This document shows positions 1 to 10,530 of a DNA stretch of 64,000 nt, one piece after another. Made by a program: the position numbers and the translations under genes. The notes beneath the pieces are model-generated. The model was not told the origin of the DNA. It saw nothing but the letters and a program-made list of their open reading frames with translations, and did no database searches. Origin of the DNA: Haemonchus contortus (Eukaryota; Nematoda; Chromadorea; Rhabditida; Trichostrongylidae); NCBI GenBank assembly GCA_000469685.2, contig LS997567.1, positions 15,036,200 through 15,100,199 on the forward strand, given 5' to 3'. Numbering within the stretch: the first letter of the stretch is position 1; the number at the start of each line of letters is the position of its first letter.

Positions 1-254
1 AGAAAGGTAAAATGTTCCTAAAGATAGGACTATTAAAATGGTGCGTCTGCCAGTCGAACGGGATTCTGGATGACCCATCAAAAGGAAGTCAACGGGCACG
101 GCTTACAGGAGTTATCGTGGTAAAAGGATGTCAAGCAGGAGCTCCATTGCCGTTCCTATCGTATGCAGAATATTCGCTTCAATTTCGATCTCAATAGATA
201 CTGCCGGGCCAAAAATGCAGGAAGTTTGAAGTAATGACACGCAACCCTTTGTCG

Positions 255-930
255 TTTTCTCTGGTAAAGAAATTTTTGAGATAAAGCCATTTCTCAACAA
301 CCAAAACGTTCGCGTTCTGGAAAGAAACGTCTAGCGTGTAATATCTCACAAAAAGGTTGCTATAAGAATAGTGAAACGTTGTTTTTCGAGGAAATCACGG
401 GCAAGGGTAAGCCGCTCGTGGTTTCTCCGGTGCAAGCGTGAAAACTGACCAAGACCAGTACTCAAACAGTGTACTGATGGAAGTGATGGAGCATTGATCC
501 AATTGCGTTTTCTGAATCCTGTAGTCCTTTCAGCAGAACGCTACTCCAGCCCACAGAGCCAAGCTTGCCCACGAGTGGTGCCGACGACAGCTGCCCAACT
601 TCATTGGCGAAGAGGACTGGTCATCCTATCTTCCAGAACATGATTCACTTGACTCCCACGAATGGTCCTTTATTAAAAGAGGACCTGTCGGGTTTGCATT
701 CCCAGTTTAGAGTTTTAGAATGCAAAGGCTGAAGAATGGCTAGGAAGAAATGGAGGAGGATACCTGCGTACCACATGCGATCAAGTCGAGAGCAAACATT
801 GACTTCTATCCGCGCTCATGGGGGATATTCTCAAAGGCGACTGTAGCATGTTGTAGCTTATAGTGTTGGCTAACGTGCATAGAGATTCCATGGTCTTTCG
901 TAGCTGAGAAGTTTGAAATATATTGCTATA
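255..930 (+). pseudogene. Tc1/mariner-superfamily transposase remnant
   Basis: Reading all three plus frames gives a broken DDE transposase of the Tc1/mariner superfamily. Near 255-300 a frame reads EIKPFLNNQNVRV, which resembles the stretch after the first catalytic Asp. Around 530-560 FQQNATPAHRA matches the family motif FQQDxAPxH, with Asp replaced by Asn. At 560-690 the reading AHEWCRRQLPNFIGEEDW is a clear match to the segment before the third acidic residue, followed by a degenerate LPEHDSLDSHEW. A tail at 745-830 (IPAYHMRSSREQT, then SIRAHGG) fits the C-terminus. Stops and frame changes make it inactive. The 5' end is not resolved and may lie before the window. I infer it is the oldest of three consecutive elements here. 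Confidence 0.72.
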
Positions 931-934
931 AATT

Positions 935-954
935 GGTGCCAATAATTTTGGGAC

Positions 955-959
<5 letters not shown>
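935..959 (+). repeat. 3' terminal inverted repeat of Tc1/mariner element
   Basis: The stretch ends in AATAATTTTGGGACACCCT directly before a TA array. Its reverse complement, beginning AGGGTGTCCCAAAATTATT, matches a sequence at 56113-56140 at the start of another Tc1/mariner-like fragment, so it is probably the terminal repeat of that family. Confidence 0.55.

Positions 960-996
<37 letters not shown>
960..996. repeat. (TA)n microsatellite
   Basis: An uninterrupted TA dinucleotide tract between the end of one Tc1/mariner remnant and the TTAGGTTGG end of the next. TA is the target of these transposons, so the tract probably served as a landing site. Confidence 0.95.
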
Positions 997-1000
<4 letters not shown>

Positions 1001-1876
1001 GTTGGCAAATAAGTCCTGCGACAAAAAATTTAAAGCGTTGAAAATTTTTTATCAACAGTGTGAACACGGTAGCAAGGGTGATAGGCTTGTAGGACATTCC
1101 TCAGGCAATCAACATATAGGTAAATGAGGGCACGCGTGTGGGCTTTCGGAGCATTACGATCAATAAATTGACAACACCCGATTCGTACCATCACCTTCTA
1201 CTAGGTACGCCAAGGGAAAAACGCGAGTGTAGCGGCTCGAAATATCAGCAATCTATTCAATGCTAGCACCGCTCACCGATCGACGGTCAACAATCGGTTG
1301 GATCGCTTCACTGCAGGAGATACTAGCCTTCGGAGTAACGCACGCATGATCCTTTAATCTAATGGGGGTTGAAGGAATCCATCCACTATGAGTTGCTAAA
1401 CGCAGACTAGATGGACACAGCTATCGCTTGCCCCTATGATCCCCTTAATTTGGCAAACGGGGTTAGAGAGGGACGATCAAACCGTAAATCAGGTTCCTAC
1501 AGAGGGACAACGCACGTCGAAAATTCATTCCAGACCCACCTCAAAAGTTAACCGATCCCGATTGCTTCCAGATTACTCATCAGTTCTACTCCCGGACTGT
1601 TATGCCTTTTAACTACCATGTGCTCCGCCTTTTTGAGCATCCCGCTGTGGAGAAGGAAGTCGCAGCTTAATGTCATCCAAAAACGGCAGTCAATTGCTTC
1701 TTTTAGTCACAGCTCCCTCACTCCTGAGGAGATGGCATCAGTGATTGGCTCAAAGGATAAAGGAAGGTTGTTGAGTTATTCGATAAATATTTTTCCGAAA
1801 ATTGATCGATATGAAAAAATTGGAAATGATTTAAAGAAGGTCTTCATTTTGTCGCAGGACTTATTTGCCATCCTAA
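997..1876 (+). mobile_element. 880-bp mariner derivative, copy 1
   Basis: Terminal inverted repeats are visible: the left end begins TTAGGTTGGCAAATAAGTCC and the right end is its near-perfect complement, both followed by TA. Inside, broken frames give mariner-like pieces: a DNA-binding-domain end (RFTAGDTSL) and, near the 3' end, a degenerate catalytic region in which the usual SPDLAPSDYH reads SRTVMPFNYH, so the third Asp is Asn. The segment with the first catalytic Asp (normally TGDEKW) is absent. The element is about 400 bp shorter than a typical 1.3-kb mariner. A colinear copy of almost the same length lies at 49839-50719, which suggests a mobilised internal-deletion derivative. It cannot encode an active enzyme. 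Confidence 0.85.
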
Positions 1877-1920
1877 TATATATATATATATACACATATA
1901 TATACATATATATATATATA
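1877..1920. repeat. (TA)n-rich microsatellite
   Basis: TA repeats with occasional CA interruptions, lying exactly between the ends of two different mariner elements. Confidence 0.93.
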
Positions 1921-3012
1921 TAGGTTGAGTAAGAAGTTTTGATCGGAGTTTTCATCCTTCACTTGATTCTTTCGTAGGACTATTTGGAAGGATTTCGTAA
2001 TAGGTTATGGTAGATGGTCCCCGGACCTGCACCGTGGGGGCATATATAAGCATGTCCTTGCAAATGTTTCGCAATAATGACCCATGTCAACCGAAGCTGT
2101 CTGAGAGCTATCATCTTTTACGAATTCCTGCAAGGCCAAAATCCATCGTCGGTTGCCGCAGGTATCTGTTGCGCATTCAGAGAAGACATCGTGTCTCAAC
2201 CCACGGTACATCGTTGGTACCGACAAATTCGTTCAGGCAATATTTTTGGCCCCGGCTACGAAGATATACTCTCAAGATGGGTGCCCCACGGTTTGAGCGA
2301 CTCGGACAAAGCATCACGGGTCAGTGCGTGACCTTCTTTGCTTCTTCGTCAACATAGGAGAGACTTTCTGAGTTAGATCATTACTGGAGACGAGAGCTGG
2401 GTCCTTCATGTGAACCATAAGCGACAGCGGCAATGGATGCCTAATGAGGAACCACCTCCAAGACAGCCGAGAAAAGGACAACATCAGAGGAAGGTTTTGC
2501 TATGTTGTTGGTGGGATTCTCAAGTCATGCTCTATTTCGGATTACTGCCTGAGGGTACCACCGTAACCGCCGAGATTCACGCTTCTCAGCTACGGAGTGT
2601 GGCCGACGTCATTTGAAGGAAGCGTCCGCAGCAAAGAAATGTTTGTCGTCTTCATGACAACGCTCGACCGCATGTTGAGAAATTGTCTCGTCAGAAAATT
2701 GCCGAACTTGGATGAGAAGTGCTGCCCCATCCTCCTTATTCGCCAGATCTTGCTCCGTACCATATTTTTCTTGCTTCAAAGCATCATCTTCGCGACAGAA
2801 AATTTGATGATCGCTCGGAACTCAGATTTCCAGCATTTTCGAATCGCGGCCGCCACAGTTCTGGGCTTATGGAATCGGAAAACTGGTGGATCGCTGGACA
2901 TATGTTGTGGACCACTCTGGAGACTATATTACTAATTGAGATCCTCTTTCAATGGAAATAAGACTTTTTGAAATAAAGATGAAAAACCGATCAAAACTTT
3001 TAACTCAACCTA
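1921..3012 (+). mobile_element. Mariner element with decayed transposase
   Basis: The left end TAGGTTGAGTAAGAAGTTTT, followed by GATCGG, is matched in inverted orientation at the right end (CCGATCAAAACTTTTAACTC, then AACCTA), giving terminal inverted repeats of about 27 bp. Both ends border TA-rich sequence. Length (about 1.09 kb) is slightly below a full mariner. The transposase inside is listed separately. It belongs to a different mariner subfamily from its left neighbour, as the terminal repeats and protein motifs differ. Confidence 0.88.
2050..2944 (+). pseudogene. Mariner transposase, inactivated
   Basis: This DD34D transposase is recognisable over most of its length but split across frames. 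Order: an N-terminal helix-turn-helix region (2077-2290, with SQPTVHRWYRQIRSG), a linker with WVPHGLSDSDK, the first catalytic motif TGDESWV (Asp codon 2389-2391), KVLLCCWWDS, the second motif HDNARPH (Asp codon 2656-2658), then ELG-stop-EVLPHPPYSPDLAP. A TGA at about 2719 replaces the usual Trp codon in GWEVLPH. Directly after DLAP the family's Ser-Asp pair is missing (DLAPYHIF), so the third catalytic Asp is deleted. At least two frame changes and one stop make it inactive. In the cell such an enzyme would cut and rejoin element ends at TA sites. Confidence 0.9.
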
Positions 3013-3050
3013 AATATACATATATATATGTATATATATATATATACATA

Positions 3051-3086
<36 letters not shown>
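3013..3086. repeat. (TA)n-rich microsatellite
   Basis: TA repeats with sporadic CA and TG steps directly after the right end of the second mariner. It is the third TA tract of the cluster. Confidence 0.93.
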
Positions 3087-3087
<1 letters not shown>

Positions 3088-3552
3088 CCGCTGCCAGAGA
3101 TTTGCCACGCAAGACTTTAATACAATTGACCTCACTTTTGGGTAATTAAATCTTCATTTGTGCTCACTTCTACAATACACTGGGAAATGACAAATCTAAT
3201 ACAAACCACATCTTCGAATGGAATGATCGAAAGGCCGAAGGAGTTCTACACTAATCTCCCCGAGAATTAGATATGCCAAAAGTACAAAGCGGATTACTGA
3301 TCGTGCTCGGTGCTATCAAAGAGCCTACAAATAAAGATACATTACAAAGCATAAGAAATTAAAATGAGGCAGTATTCTATGGTTTCACCGCCATGCTTAT
3401 GTGCGGCTGCCAGCGTGTTTCTCAAAACATTATGCGTGATGATATGACAGATAACACAATGTTCAATGTGAACCGATTACAGTATACGTGAAGCGCAAGC
3501 TGGGAAAATTTCAGAGAACCGAGTACAATGCAAAGTATCAAACAATGTAGTA
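3087..3552. other. No recognisable gene
   Basis: AT-rich sequence without a convincing reading frame, repeat or RNA gene. It ends where the tail of the minus-strand Penelope-like element begins. Confidence 0.6.
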
Positions 3553-3667
3553 CTGAATAGTCTCCAACTTCTCTCTTGCTTTAACCTCGGCATAGCTGTT
3601 ATTTGTGATATTTATGATCTTGTGCCACACGAGGTTTTTAGGTGGAACAATTTATTTGGTCAAACGG

Positions 3668-3701
3668 CCTAACGTTTCGACGCAATCGTCGTCTTCAGAG
3701 G
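3668..3701 (-). ncRNA. Compact hammerhead ribozyme motif, lineage A
   Basis: On the minus strand: CCT (stem I), CTGAAGA box, one base, GACG-loop-CGTC (stem II, loop ATTG), GAAAC, GTT, then AGG closing stem I. This is the core of a hammerhead ribozyme with stem III reduced to a single C-G pair, the arrangement known for Penelope-associated variants. GTT satisfies the GUH rule at the cleavage site. Located downstream of the PLE coding region. Cleavage activity is inferred, not shown. Confidence 0.75.
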
Positions 3702-3929
3702 ACTAAACGTAATTTGAGGTGATTTACACGTCATCCAGTAAGCGCCTTGACCCCTATTGCAAACTGAAGATTTACTGGAAACCCGTATTTTGCAAGCGAC
3801 TAACCAAGGTTCCACCGCTCACGCGGAGAAAATCCGCTGTCGCCACAGGCGACTGTCAGTAGCGAATGAGACTTATTGCTGTCTCCCTTATACTTGTGAT
3901 AACGAAGATCTCGTTATACTGCTACTGAG

Positions 3930-5499
3930 TCACAACTCGCAGTGCGGTATATATGGCAAAAGATCATTAGTTATGGACGGACACTCATCTCTACCGTTCA
4001 TCTTTGGATTTCTTTGGAAAATCCAGAATGCCTCTAATGCTTTTCTTGCCGAAATTTCCGTCTCCTGCGCCAATATCGTGCACTTAATTTCAAAGTTGTT
4101 GTTATTGTGATCCTCAGCTTTATGTCTACCAAGCGGTGTCATCAAGCTGCCACGCCTCATACCTGCTAGATGTTCCTTAATTCGTACAGCCAATTGTCTT
4201 CCAGTTTCTCCGATGTATGTTGATCCACATGCCCGGCACTCTATCTGGTAAATTACGCCTATCAGAGCGCAATCACCTGTTTTCCCGTACGGGCATATGG
4301 TACAATCATTGGTTATGCACCGCTTATCGTAGAGCCGGTTTCGAACTAACAACTGCTTGATGTTGTTATTAGGAATGTTTACTAATTGGACAACATCTTG
4401 CAGTCCAGCTCTGAAAATGCTCCGTTGTATTTCGGTGCTGACTTTATCAGAGATAAAAGGAAGACACAATGGTAATTTACTACGACGCGTAGCATTTTTC
4501 CTGCTGATATGACATTTTCCACGAACTTGTGACACCGTATAACCGTTCACAGCAGCTATCTCACAAGCTAAACGTCGCGATTCGTGACGTTCAGCCTCGC
4601 CCGTGCAGAAACTTGTTGCTGTCCTTAACATGTTGTTAACGACTGCACGTTTGACGGCTTGTGGATGGGCTGATGTGGCGTGAAGTAAAATATTTTTGGA
4701 ACTAGTTTTACGGTACCACTTCACGCTAACAACACCACTGGACACTTTGACCTGGGTGTTAAGATAAGGGAGCCCGTGGTACTTCTCGAGTAAGTTTAAT
4801 GTACTGCGACTGCTCATTCATGATTTGAAAACACTCGTCCATTTCGAACTGAGTTGACGTTATGATGAAGCAGTCATCAATATACCTGCAGTACATCAAA
4901 GGATGCCGTTCTAGAACCGGCTCTTCAATTCTTCCCATAAAGCATACAGCAAGAACCGGTGTCAGCCGTTGTCCCATAGCAAGGCCTCTGACTTGAGAGA
5001 AGTACTCTCCTGCCCATTTGAAGATGTTACAACTTAAGCATTCTTTGACCAGCGTCATTATATGCATTTTGCTGAGTCCAAAGGTGTTAATATTATTAGC
5101 ATGCCTATCAAGCATTTCAGATAGTGCTTGCAGTGCCTGCTCGTTTTGGACATTAGTGTAAAGCGAAACTACATCAAATGACTCGACTACATTACTCTGA
5201 CCGAGGTCTGAGCTATGTAGTAGCTCAAGGAAATGCCTGGTATTGGACAGGTGAGACGGAACCATGGTCAACAGCTGGCTTACAATATTACTGAGAAACC
5301 ACGAGATCCTGTCAGTTGGTCCCCCTACACAACTAATAATAGGCCGAATTTTGAAAGTATCCGGTGATGTCGAGAGCGTTTCGTGAGAGGAGAGTTTGTG
5401 GGTCTTAATGAGGCTGTAGAAAACTGGACAGCTGGGGCTATCCAATTTGAGTCTACTGACCAACCTTTCATCAATTCCTGCAGATTTAGCGACACTCAA
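3930..5499 (-). pseudogene. PLE reverse transcriptase / GIY-YIG protein, frameshifted
   Basis: Two overlapping minus-strand frames (4759-5499 and 3930-4817) together make an N-terminally truncated Penelope-type polyprotein. The first carries RT motifs: IRPIISCVGGPTDRISWFL, ESFDVVSLYTNV, GLAMGQRLTPVLAV and the catalytic YCRYIDDCF. The second continues with a thumb-like region (WYRKTSSKNILLH), a Cys-rich linker (CTICPYGKTGDC) and the GIY-YIG nuclease (GVIYQIECRACGSTYIGETG, then RIKEH). Both Asp of the RT box and the nuclease Arg in VRIKEH are kept. The frames overlap by about 60 bp, so one frameshift near 4760-4817 breaks the protein. I treat this as decay because the other copies break elsewhere. 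Confidence 0.9.
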
Positions 5500-5520
5500 C
5501 TATATGTGATTGAGGCGATT

Positions 5521-7329
5521 ACACTGTGATGAAAAGTCCTTTTCAGTCGCGCGACAGTAAACAGACAAGTACTACAACAAGTACGACAGTAGTACTGAAT
5601 CTTTTCAGTATGCTCTTCTTGTGATTCGAGTGATATTAAATCCCGTTATAGACAGATGTAAGCGCTCTATATGTAGTAAAAATATCCGTACCGGTTAGCA
5701 AAATTACCAATCGTACCACAACAGCAGAAAACTGTTTCTTACAAGTCAACATGAACTCGAATCATAATCGGGACTTGCTCTATTGGCTCTCAGTCACCGA
5801 GTCAATCCCGTTTCGAATAGCCCCATTCTGTGATATGGTGCATATAGCGACGAACAGGCGACAATAAATTAGAACAGTCAACGAGACATTGCGCCAAACT
5901 TTTCTGGTAGGGCTTCTTATACCCTTAGTATGCGAAAGACTCAATCAGCGAACTCGATAGAAAGTTGGAACAGCTTTGATCCAATTTATTCGATTAGATG
6001 TTGGAACGTATGCCACAACCCCTTTCGTTAGTGGCCACGATTGGTAACCTTGTCGAGTATTTTTTGAAGAAACGCTTTATAAATTGTCGCCTTCGTGCTG
6101 CATTTTCTACCTAAAATTTCCTGAAAAAGAAAATTCATTCAATGCACATTCCATGATTTTGACATACATCTGCTCGAAGAACTTCACTAATTTGAGGAAG
6201 TACAAGTACTGTTATACAAACGCATCGAATTGCATTCGACCTGATCAATTATAAATAGGGTAACAATCGACTTCCATAATAGACTTGGTAATCCTTCATC
6301 ATTTATGTTTTATTCTGCTTCGCTCTAAAAATGGCATGAAATATCCAGTGATACAGAGCAACATTGAACAACCGAAGATTTTGCCTAAATAAGGCCAGAC
6401 GATTTAACTATTCTGTATTGTCTTTGATTTCAATTGCAAACACAGAAGAAAATTTAATTCTAGTTCGACTTCTGTAGGATCCATTCTCTAGTCGTCCTCG
6501 AGACTGTTGACGCCTCCGTTCTCTGAAAGAAATAAGAACAACAGAAGTGAAAGTGCCCATTGGAGCAGAATCGAAATGATGACACACTGCCCGCTTGAGA
6601 ACAAATTTATTGTTTTCCTCGTTCCTTCTCCCTATTTCATCCGTATTCTTTTACCTTCCGATTGATGGCGATATAAATTATTGATTTGTGGCCCATCGGT
6701 GTTCTAACTACCACTCCACGAAAATATAAGTATCGAGAAACAAAGGAGCCCAATCACGTTTCCGCTTCACTACATTCATTTTTTCTGATTTGGTAATTGG
6801 TGCTATGAGGAGTTTCTCCCAGTAATTATAGGATGAGTCATGACAGATAGGATCCCAAGACAAGGTGCACCTGTGAGAAAAGCAAACTTTCCTGAGTGAA
6901 GGAAAGAATAATTGTCGTCTCGACTGGGTAATCTATAGGCTACGGACAATTTAAAGTTTTGATATTAGCGAGACGTTTTTCTGTTGGTGTAGTTGAAGGA
7001 GGCTATGCCATCCGGACCCAGAAATTGAAATTGTGTGAAAGTTCAAGAAACTACTTGAGGTGAGAAAATGAGAAGTGGATTACCGTCCGTGTTTCCAAGA
7101 TGTGTGACTGCGTGCGACGGGTGGAGAATCGCTTCATAGTGTTAAGATGAAAAGGAAGAAAGGAGCCTCCGCGGTCACAGCAGAAAAGAACGAAGGCGGA
7201 TACTGGACAGCCACGCCATGAATATGGGGTCGGTTATCCTATAGAAAAATCTTGCATTGTGTCATCTACAGACATCGAAAACAACGATGGCTACCACATG
7301 CATCAGCTGTCATCACGTTAACCATCGAC
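5521..7329. other. No recognisable gene
   Basis: About 1.8 kb without an open frame of interest, strong repeat or RNA gene on either strand. Short AT-rich spacers dominate. I could not tie it to any family seen elsewhere in the window. Confidence 0.55.
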
Positions 7330-7690
7330 TCCCTTGAGCGAGCGCTAGTAACGTCGCTATTCGTCCCTGTCGCGAACCAAAGAAGTCCTGTGCACTGTCC
7401 TCATCCGAGTTACACAACGCATAGCATTTCTTCCGCTCAGAGATTCCATGAAGAAGTCTGACCATCTCGCTGGCGGACGTCCTGGTGTTGGTATTCGACG
7501 TTCCGAAGATTCTAGTCGGTAATCGCCTCAGCCGAACGATTATCACAATACTGCAAAACGTGTACGATCTAATCTGATCTTATCTTCCTTGGCAAAAGCA
7601 ACGATCGTCCTGATCTTCGTTCGCTGACAAAGTTCGGAACTAAGAATCTCCTTGGCATTTGCGTGTATTATATGAGGAATCCCAAAAATC
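7330..7690 (-). pseudogene. RTE-type retrotransposon C-terminal fragment
   Basis: Minus-strand frames give a decayed copy of the C-terminal region of an RTE-type non-LTR retrotransposon protein: [10 protein letters not shown] aligns with the usual DDRWTxAVTDW, then a proline/arginine-poor remnant of the GRPPxRWSD segment. The 7561-7690 part has the same order of sequence as 22355-22450 and 29950-30060, where the protein reading is clearer. Multiple stops and frame shifts are present. It borders the 0.65-kb TIR element to the right. Confidence 0.6.
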
Positions 7691-7709
7691 GTCTACCCCA
7701 GCGCATTTG

Positions 7710-8354
7710 AAGGCACAGTTCACGACAATGTTGGGTAGTCCATATTATGACGAAAAACGGAACATAAGGTGGAAAACAGTGCGGCGAAGGCAAAGAAAGT
7801 GCACGAATCGACGTTTTCAAAGTGATGAAAGGCTTGAACCAAAAAAAAATGGAGAAGAGTGGGTTTCCAGACGAGCTATATAACGTTGGTCACTGCGTAC
7901 GAGAGGTTCCCGGTGCGAATAGCTGACCACAGTGAGCAGAAATGTTCTTTGAAATTTATGTACTCATATGCACGAGTTAACAGAAACGTTAGTAATAGCA
8001 AGAATAACCTACCTTTTTCAGGCCTCTTGGAGTAGGAAATCAAATAAAGTATCACAGCAGCAAAAAGAATAACAGAGCATCACAGAATGGAAGAAAAACA
8101 TCGTCTTATCATTCAGCGATATGTGATTGTGTATTGGTCCTGGATATAACATGGTAATCTTTATCGCTTGCACACTCGCCTGACGTGACATCGATCGAGT
8201 GGCGGGGCATCCTGGCGACCCTTTTATGGGGCTCCCACTATGCCCTAGCTGTTGAGTTTTTGGAGTCGGCAGTGTTCTCACTATTAACCTTGGAGGCCAC
8301 TGAATATTCCCACAAGCAGCTATCAGAGACCATTATTATCGTGAGCTGGGCCTT
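7710..8354. mobile_element. 0.65-kb non-autonomous TIR element, copy 1
   Basis: The left end begins AAGGCACAGTTCACGA. The right end is the inverted counterpart, ending TCGTGAGCTGGGCCTT. A colinear second copy with better preserved ends lies at 44331-44997. The inner sequence contains no transposase. Shared landmarks include the segment around 8030-8110 (a run matching GAGTAGGAAAT and GCAGCAAAAAGAA in both copies) and the GACGTGACA segment at 8181. I class it as a MITE-like, non-autonomous DNA transposon; the superfamily is not assigned because no clean target duplication is visible. Confidence 0.7.
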
Positions 8355-9075
8355 TAATGACGCTGGTTGCATGTTAATCCTGCTTTTTGTCCTGTCCAAG
8401 CCTCTGAGGCATACGACAAAGCAGGAAAACGGCAGTGTCGAAAAGGTGAGCGCGTAGCCAGATGTTTTTTGTCTTCTTCACTACTCCTTCGATTTTCTCG
8501 AGGATCTACCCAAACGCTCTCCGCGCTCTTCTGACAGACCGATTCATATTTATCTGTTAGACAGTTGACGATTTGCTTACAACTTCTAACTTCTATTTTG
8601 ACGTGTTCAAACTACAAGTAGATTGAAGAGATATGGTGGTAGCACAGCTGTAATTATAGCGATCGATAATGATCAACCGATTTCAATCAGTGCCGATTTA
8701 TACGCTCGATATGAGCCCATTACTTATAAGTTTTTGAGCTGCAGAAAGGCGGAATAGCAGACATCAGTATGACATTGTTAACACAAAAAGTAGGGAACAG
8801 CTGCGTGAGCTGGTGACCCTTTTGGCTTAGAATTACAACTGTTGTTGTAAAATCTTTTTCTAGGCTTGATATTAGTTAGATTCAATTTCGGGAGTAAATT
8901 TCGGCAGGAAGTTAACATAGCAGCTGATACTAAAAAAGCAGTTTGAAGTGAATAATCATATTTTGTGTTGCATCACCAAGATCGGCAGCTGGTTGAGTCA
9001 AGTTCAAAATGAAAAAATGGAAATAGAAGCACTGACTTCCGAGGAAAAAATTACAGCTAAAATTCTGATTGCAAT
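8355..9075. other. No recognisable gene
   Basis: AT-rich spacer with no supported feature. Confidence 0.5.
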
Positions 9076-9138
9076 TAGTCTCCAACTTCTCCCTTGCTTT
9101 GAGCTCGGCATTGTTGTTTATGATTACAATATTCTTGT
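9076..9138 (-). mobile_element. Penelope-like element tail fragment, lineage A
   Basis: The stretch with TAGTCTCCAACTTCTC and CTTGCTTTGAGCTCGGCAT matches the 3' tail of the lineage A element at about 3556-3625. It is oriented opposite to the PLE coding fragment that follows immediately, giving a tail-against-body inverted junction. Confidence 0.6.
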
Positions 9139-9144
9139 GCCGTT

Positions 9145-9343
9145 GAGCGTGCAGTCGTCAGCAAGCTGTTGAAAACAGCAACAAGTGTCTGCACGGATGA
9201 AGCTGAACGACTCGAATCCCGGCGTTTAGCTTGGGAGGTAGCTGCTGTGAACGGTTATACGGTGTCACAAGGTTGTACGAGATCTCGCCCTAATACGCAG
9301 CGTGCTACGCGCTTAAATAAGTTACCACTATTTCTTTCCTTCA
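9145..9343 (+). pseudogene. Penelope-like element coding fragment, lineage A
   Basis: A short plus-strand frame reads RAVVSKLLKTATSVCTDEAE and then SRRLAWEVAAVNGYTVSQ, a close match to the region between RT and GIY-YIG in the lineage A element (about 4500-4650, minus strand). The rest of the protein is absent, so this is a small relic. Similarity fades at about 9343. Confidence 0.8.
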
Positions 9344-9519
9344 TGCGCTTCAGAAACTGCGCTTCAGACCCCTCGAGCAGACAGAATGAAATCGAAATAA
9401 GGTCAGAAGCATTTTCCCACGCCTGGAGACAGCCAGGTCTTGGGAAAACGGTATGACCCTAGGCATTTCCCACGCTTGCAGGCAGCCAAGGAATCGGCAT
9501 GAATAGCAGTAGATTCATT

Positions 9520-10530
9520 TCTCGCTTTCGTTACCAAAGTGAAGCGATGGCTCTCAACGTTGTGGGACAACGCAAGGGCCAGCAGGAATTGGTGGATTTC
9601 TCATTGAAGGATGTGTTCGGAAAACTTCAGATGGATCACCTGCAGTTCCAGGATTGGCTGCGATCTATGGGGCTAATGTCTACACCGTTATGCCCATCGT
9701 GCCAAGGATCCGTGACGCCGAGGAACGGCGAGTACCACAATGGCTGGGTGTGTAACCGAAGATCGTGCCGTACTGGACCGACGAACGAAACGAAGGTCTA
9801 CGTTCCTGCTAGAAAAGGCTCATTCTTCGACAAGTCCAACCTCGGCGAGTCGACTGTGTTCGCTTTGTCCTACTTCTGGCTCCACGACATGGGAAGGTGA
9901 AGGACAGAGCATACGAGCTTCACGTGAACCTCGTAGCGTTGTTCAGTGGGAGAAATGTTTCCGTGACGCGTGCGCAGAACACTTTAGAAGGAACCCACCA
10001 ATCATCGGAGGATTCGGATGTGAAGTGGAAATCGACGAAACCCTGGTCATTCGGCGCAAATACAACCGAGGACGCTGGGTGCATAGGCACTAATGGCTTT
10101 TCGGAGGCATCGAGAGGGGGAGCGGTTGAGCTTCCCTCACCCTTTTTCGGAGAAGGGATGCCCTCACTCTCCTGCGTCTCATCGCGAAGTACATAAGACC
10201 TGGGACCACCATATCCAGCGAAAGCTGGATAGCTTACTCTCAAATCTCCACCCTGCCCCTCGGATACAGACACTTTCAGGTCAACCATCAGTCGAACTTC
10301 GTCGATCCCAGATCTGGAGCACATACTCAGCATGTTGAGTCATTCTGGCAAAAATACAAGGAAGTGGGGAAGCGACGCAACGGCATTAACAACGCTCGGT
10401 ATGAAGACTACATGCAGGAGTTCTTGTGGAAAAAACAATTTGGGATCGACGTGAGGCCCTGTACAACTTCTGGGACCAGGTAGCAGTACATACCCCTGCT
10501 GAACGAGTTCGACACCCTTCGTGAGCTAAC
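9520..10530 (+). pseudogene. Merlin (IS1016/ISXO2-like) transposase, decayed
   Basis: Three plus frames together cover most of a Merlin-type DDE transposase. Order: an N-terminal zinc-ribbon-like part with CPSCQGSVTPRNGEYHNGW and a second Cys pair (CNRRSC), then KGSFFDKSNLGESTVFALSY; a catalytic stretch GFGCEVEIDETL and RRKYNRGRWV; an R-rich middle; ISSESWIAYSQI where the second acidic residue is expected (Glu where Asp is usual); then VNHQSNFVDPRSG, HTQHVESFWQKYKEVGKRR and a C-terminal YEDYMQEFLWKKQFG. At least three frame changes break it. I see no matching terminal repeats, so element ends are unresolved. This is a cut-and-paste DNA transposon family related to bacterial IS1016; I infer it is a dead copy. 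Confidence 0.85.

Larger units (their letters stand above)
3553..5520 (-). mobile_element. Penelope-like retroelement, lineage A, 5'-truncated
   Basis: A retroelement with reverse transcriptase followed by a GIY-YIG endonuclease, in that order on the minus strand, plus a 3' untranslated part containing a hammerhead-like motif (3668-3701). The 3' tail beyond the motif recurs at 29060-29175, and its last part also at 9076-9138, which supports the boundary near 3553. The N-terminal part of the protein (before the RT motif around THKL) is missing, so the copy is 5'-truncated near 5500, as is common for target-primed retroelements. PLEs replicate through RNA and insert with their encoded nuclease. 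Confidence 0.88.

Noticed and set aside
933..1127. Frames with runs of Tyr-Ile
   Set aside because: Translation of the (TA)n tract; the same applies to frames ending at 1923 and starting at 2952.
2005..2226. 73-codon minus-strand frame
   Set aside because: Antisense shadow of the mariner transposase.
4759..4817. Programmed frameshift joining RT and GIY-YIG frames in PLE-A
   Set aside because: PLE-B breaks at other positions and PLE-C reads through both domains in one frame, so mutation is the simpler explanation.
8185..8457. 90-codon hydrophobic frame starting MTSIEWRGIL
   Set aside because: It lies across the right part of the 0.65-kb TIR element, and the second copy at 44331 does not keep the frame.
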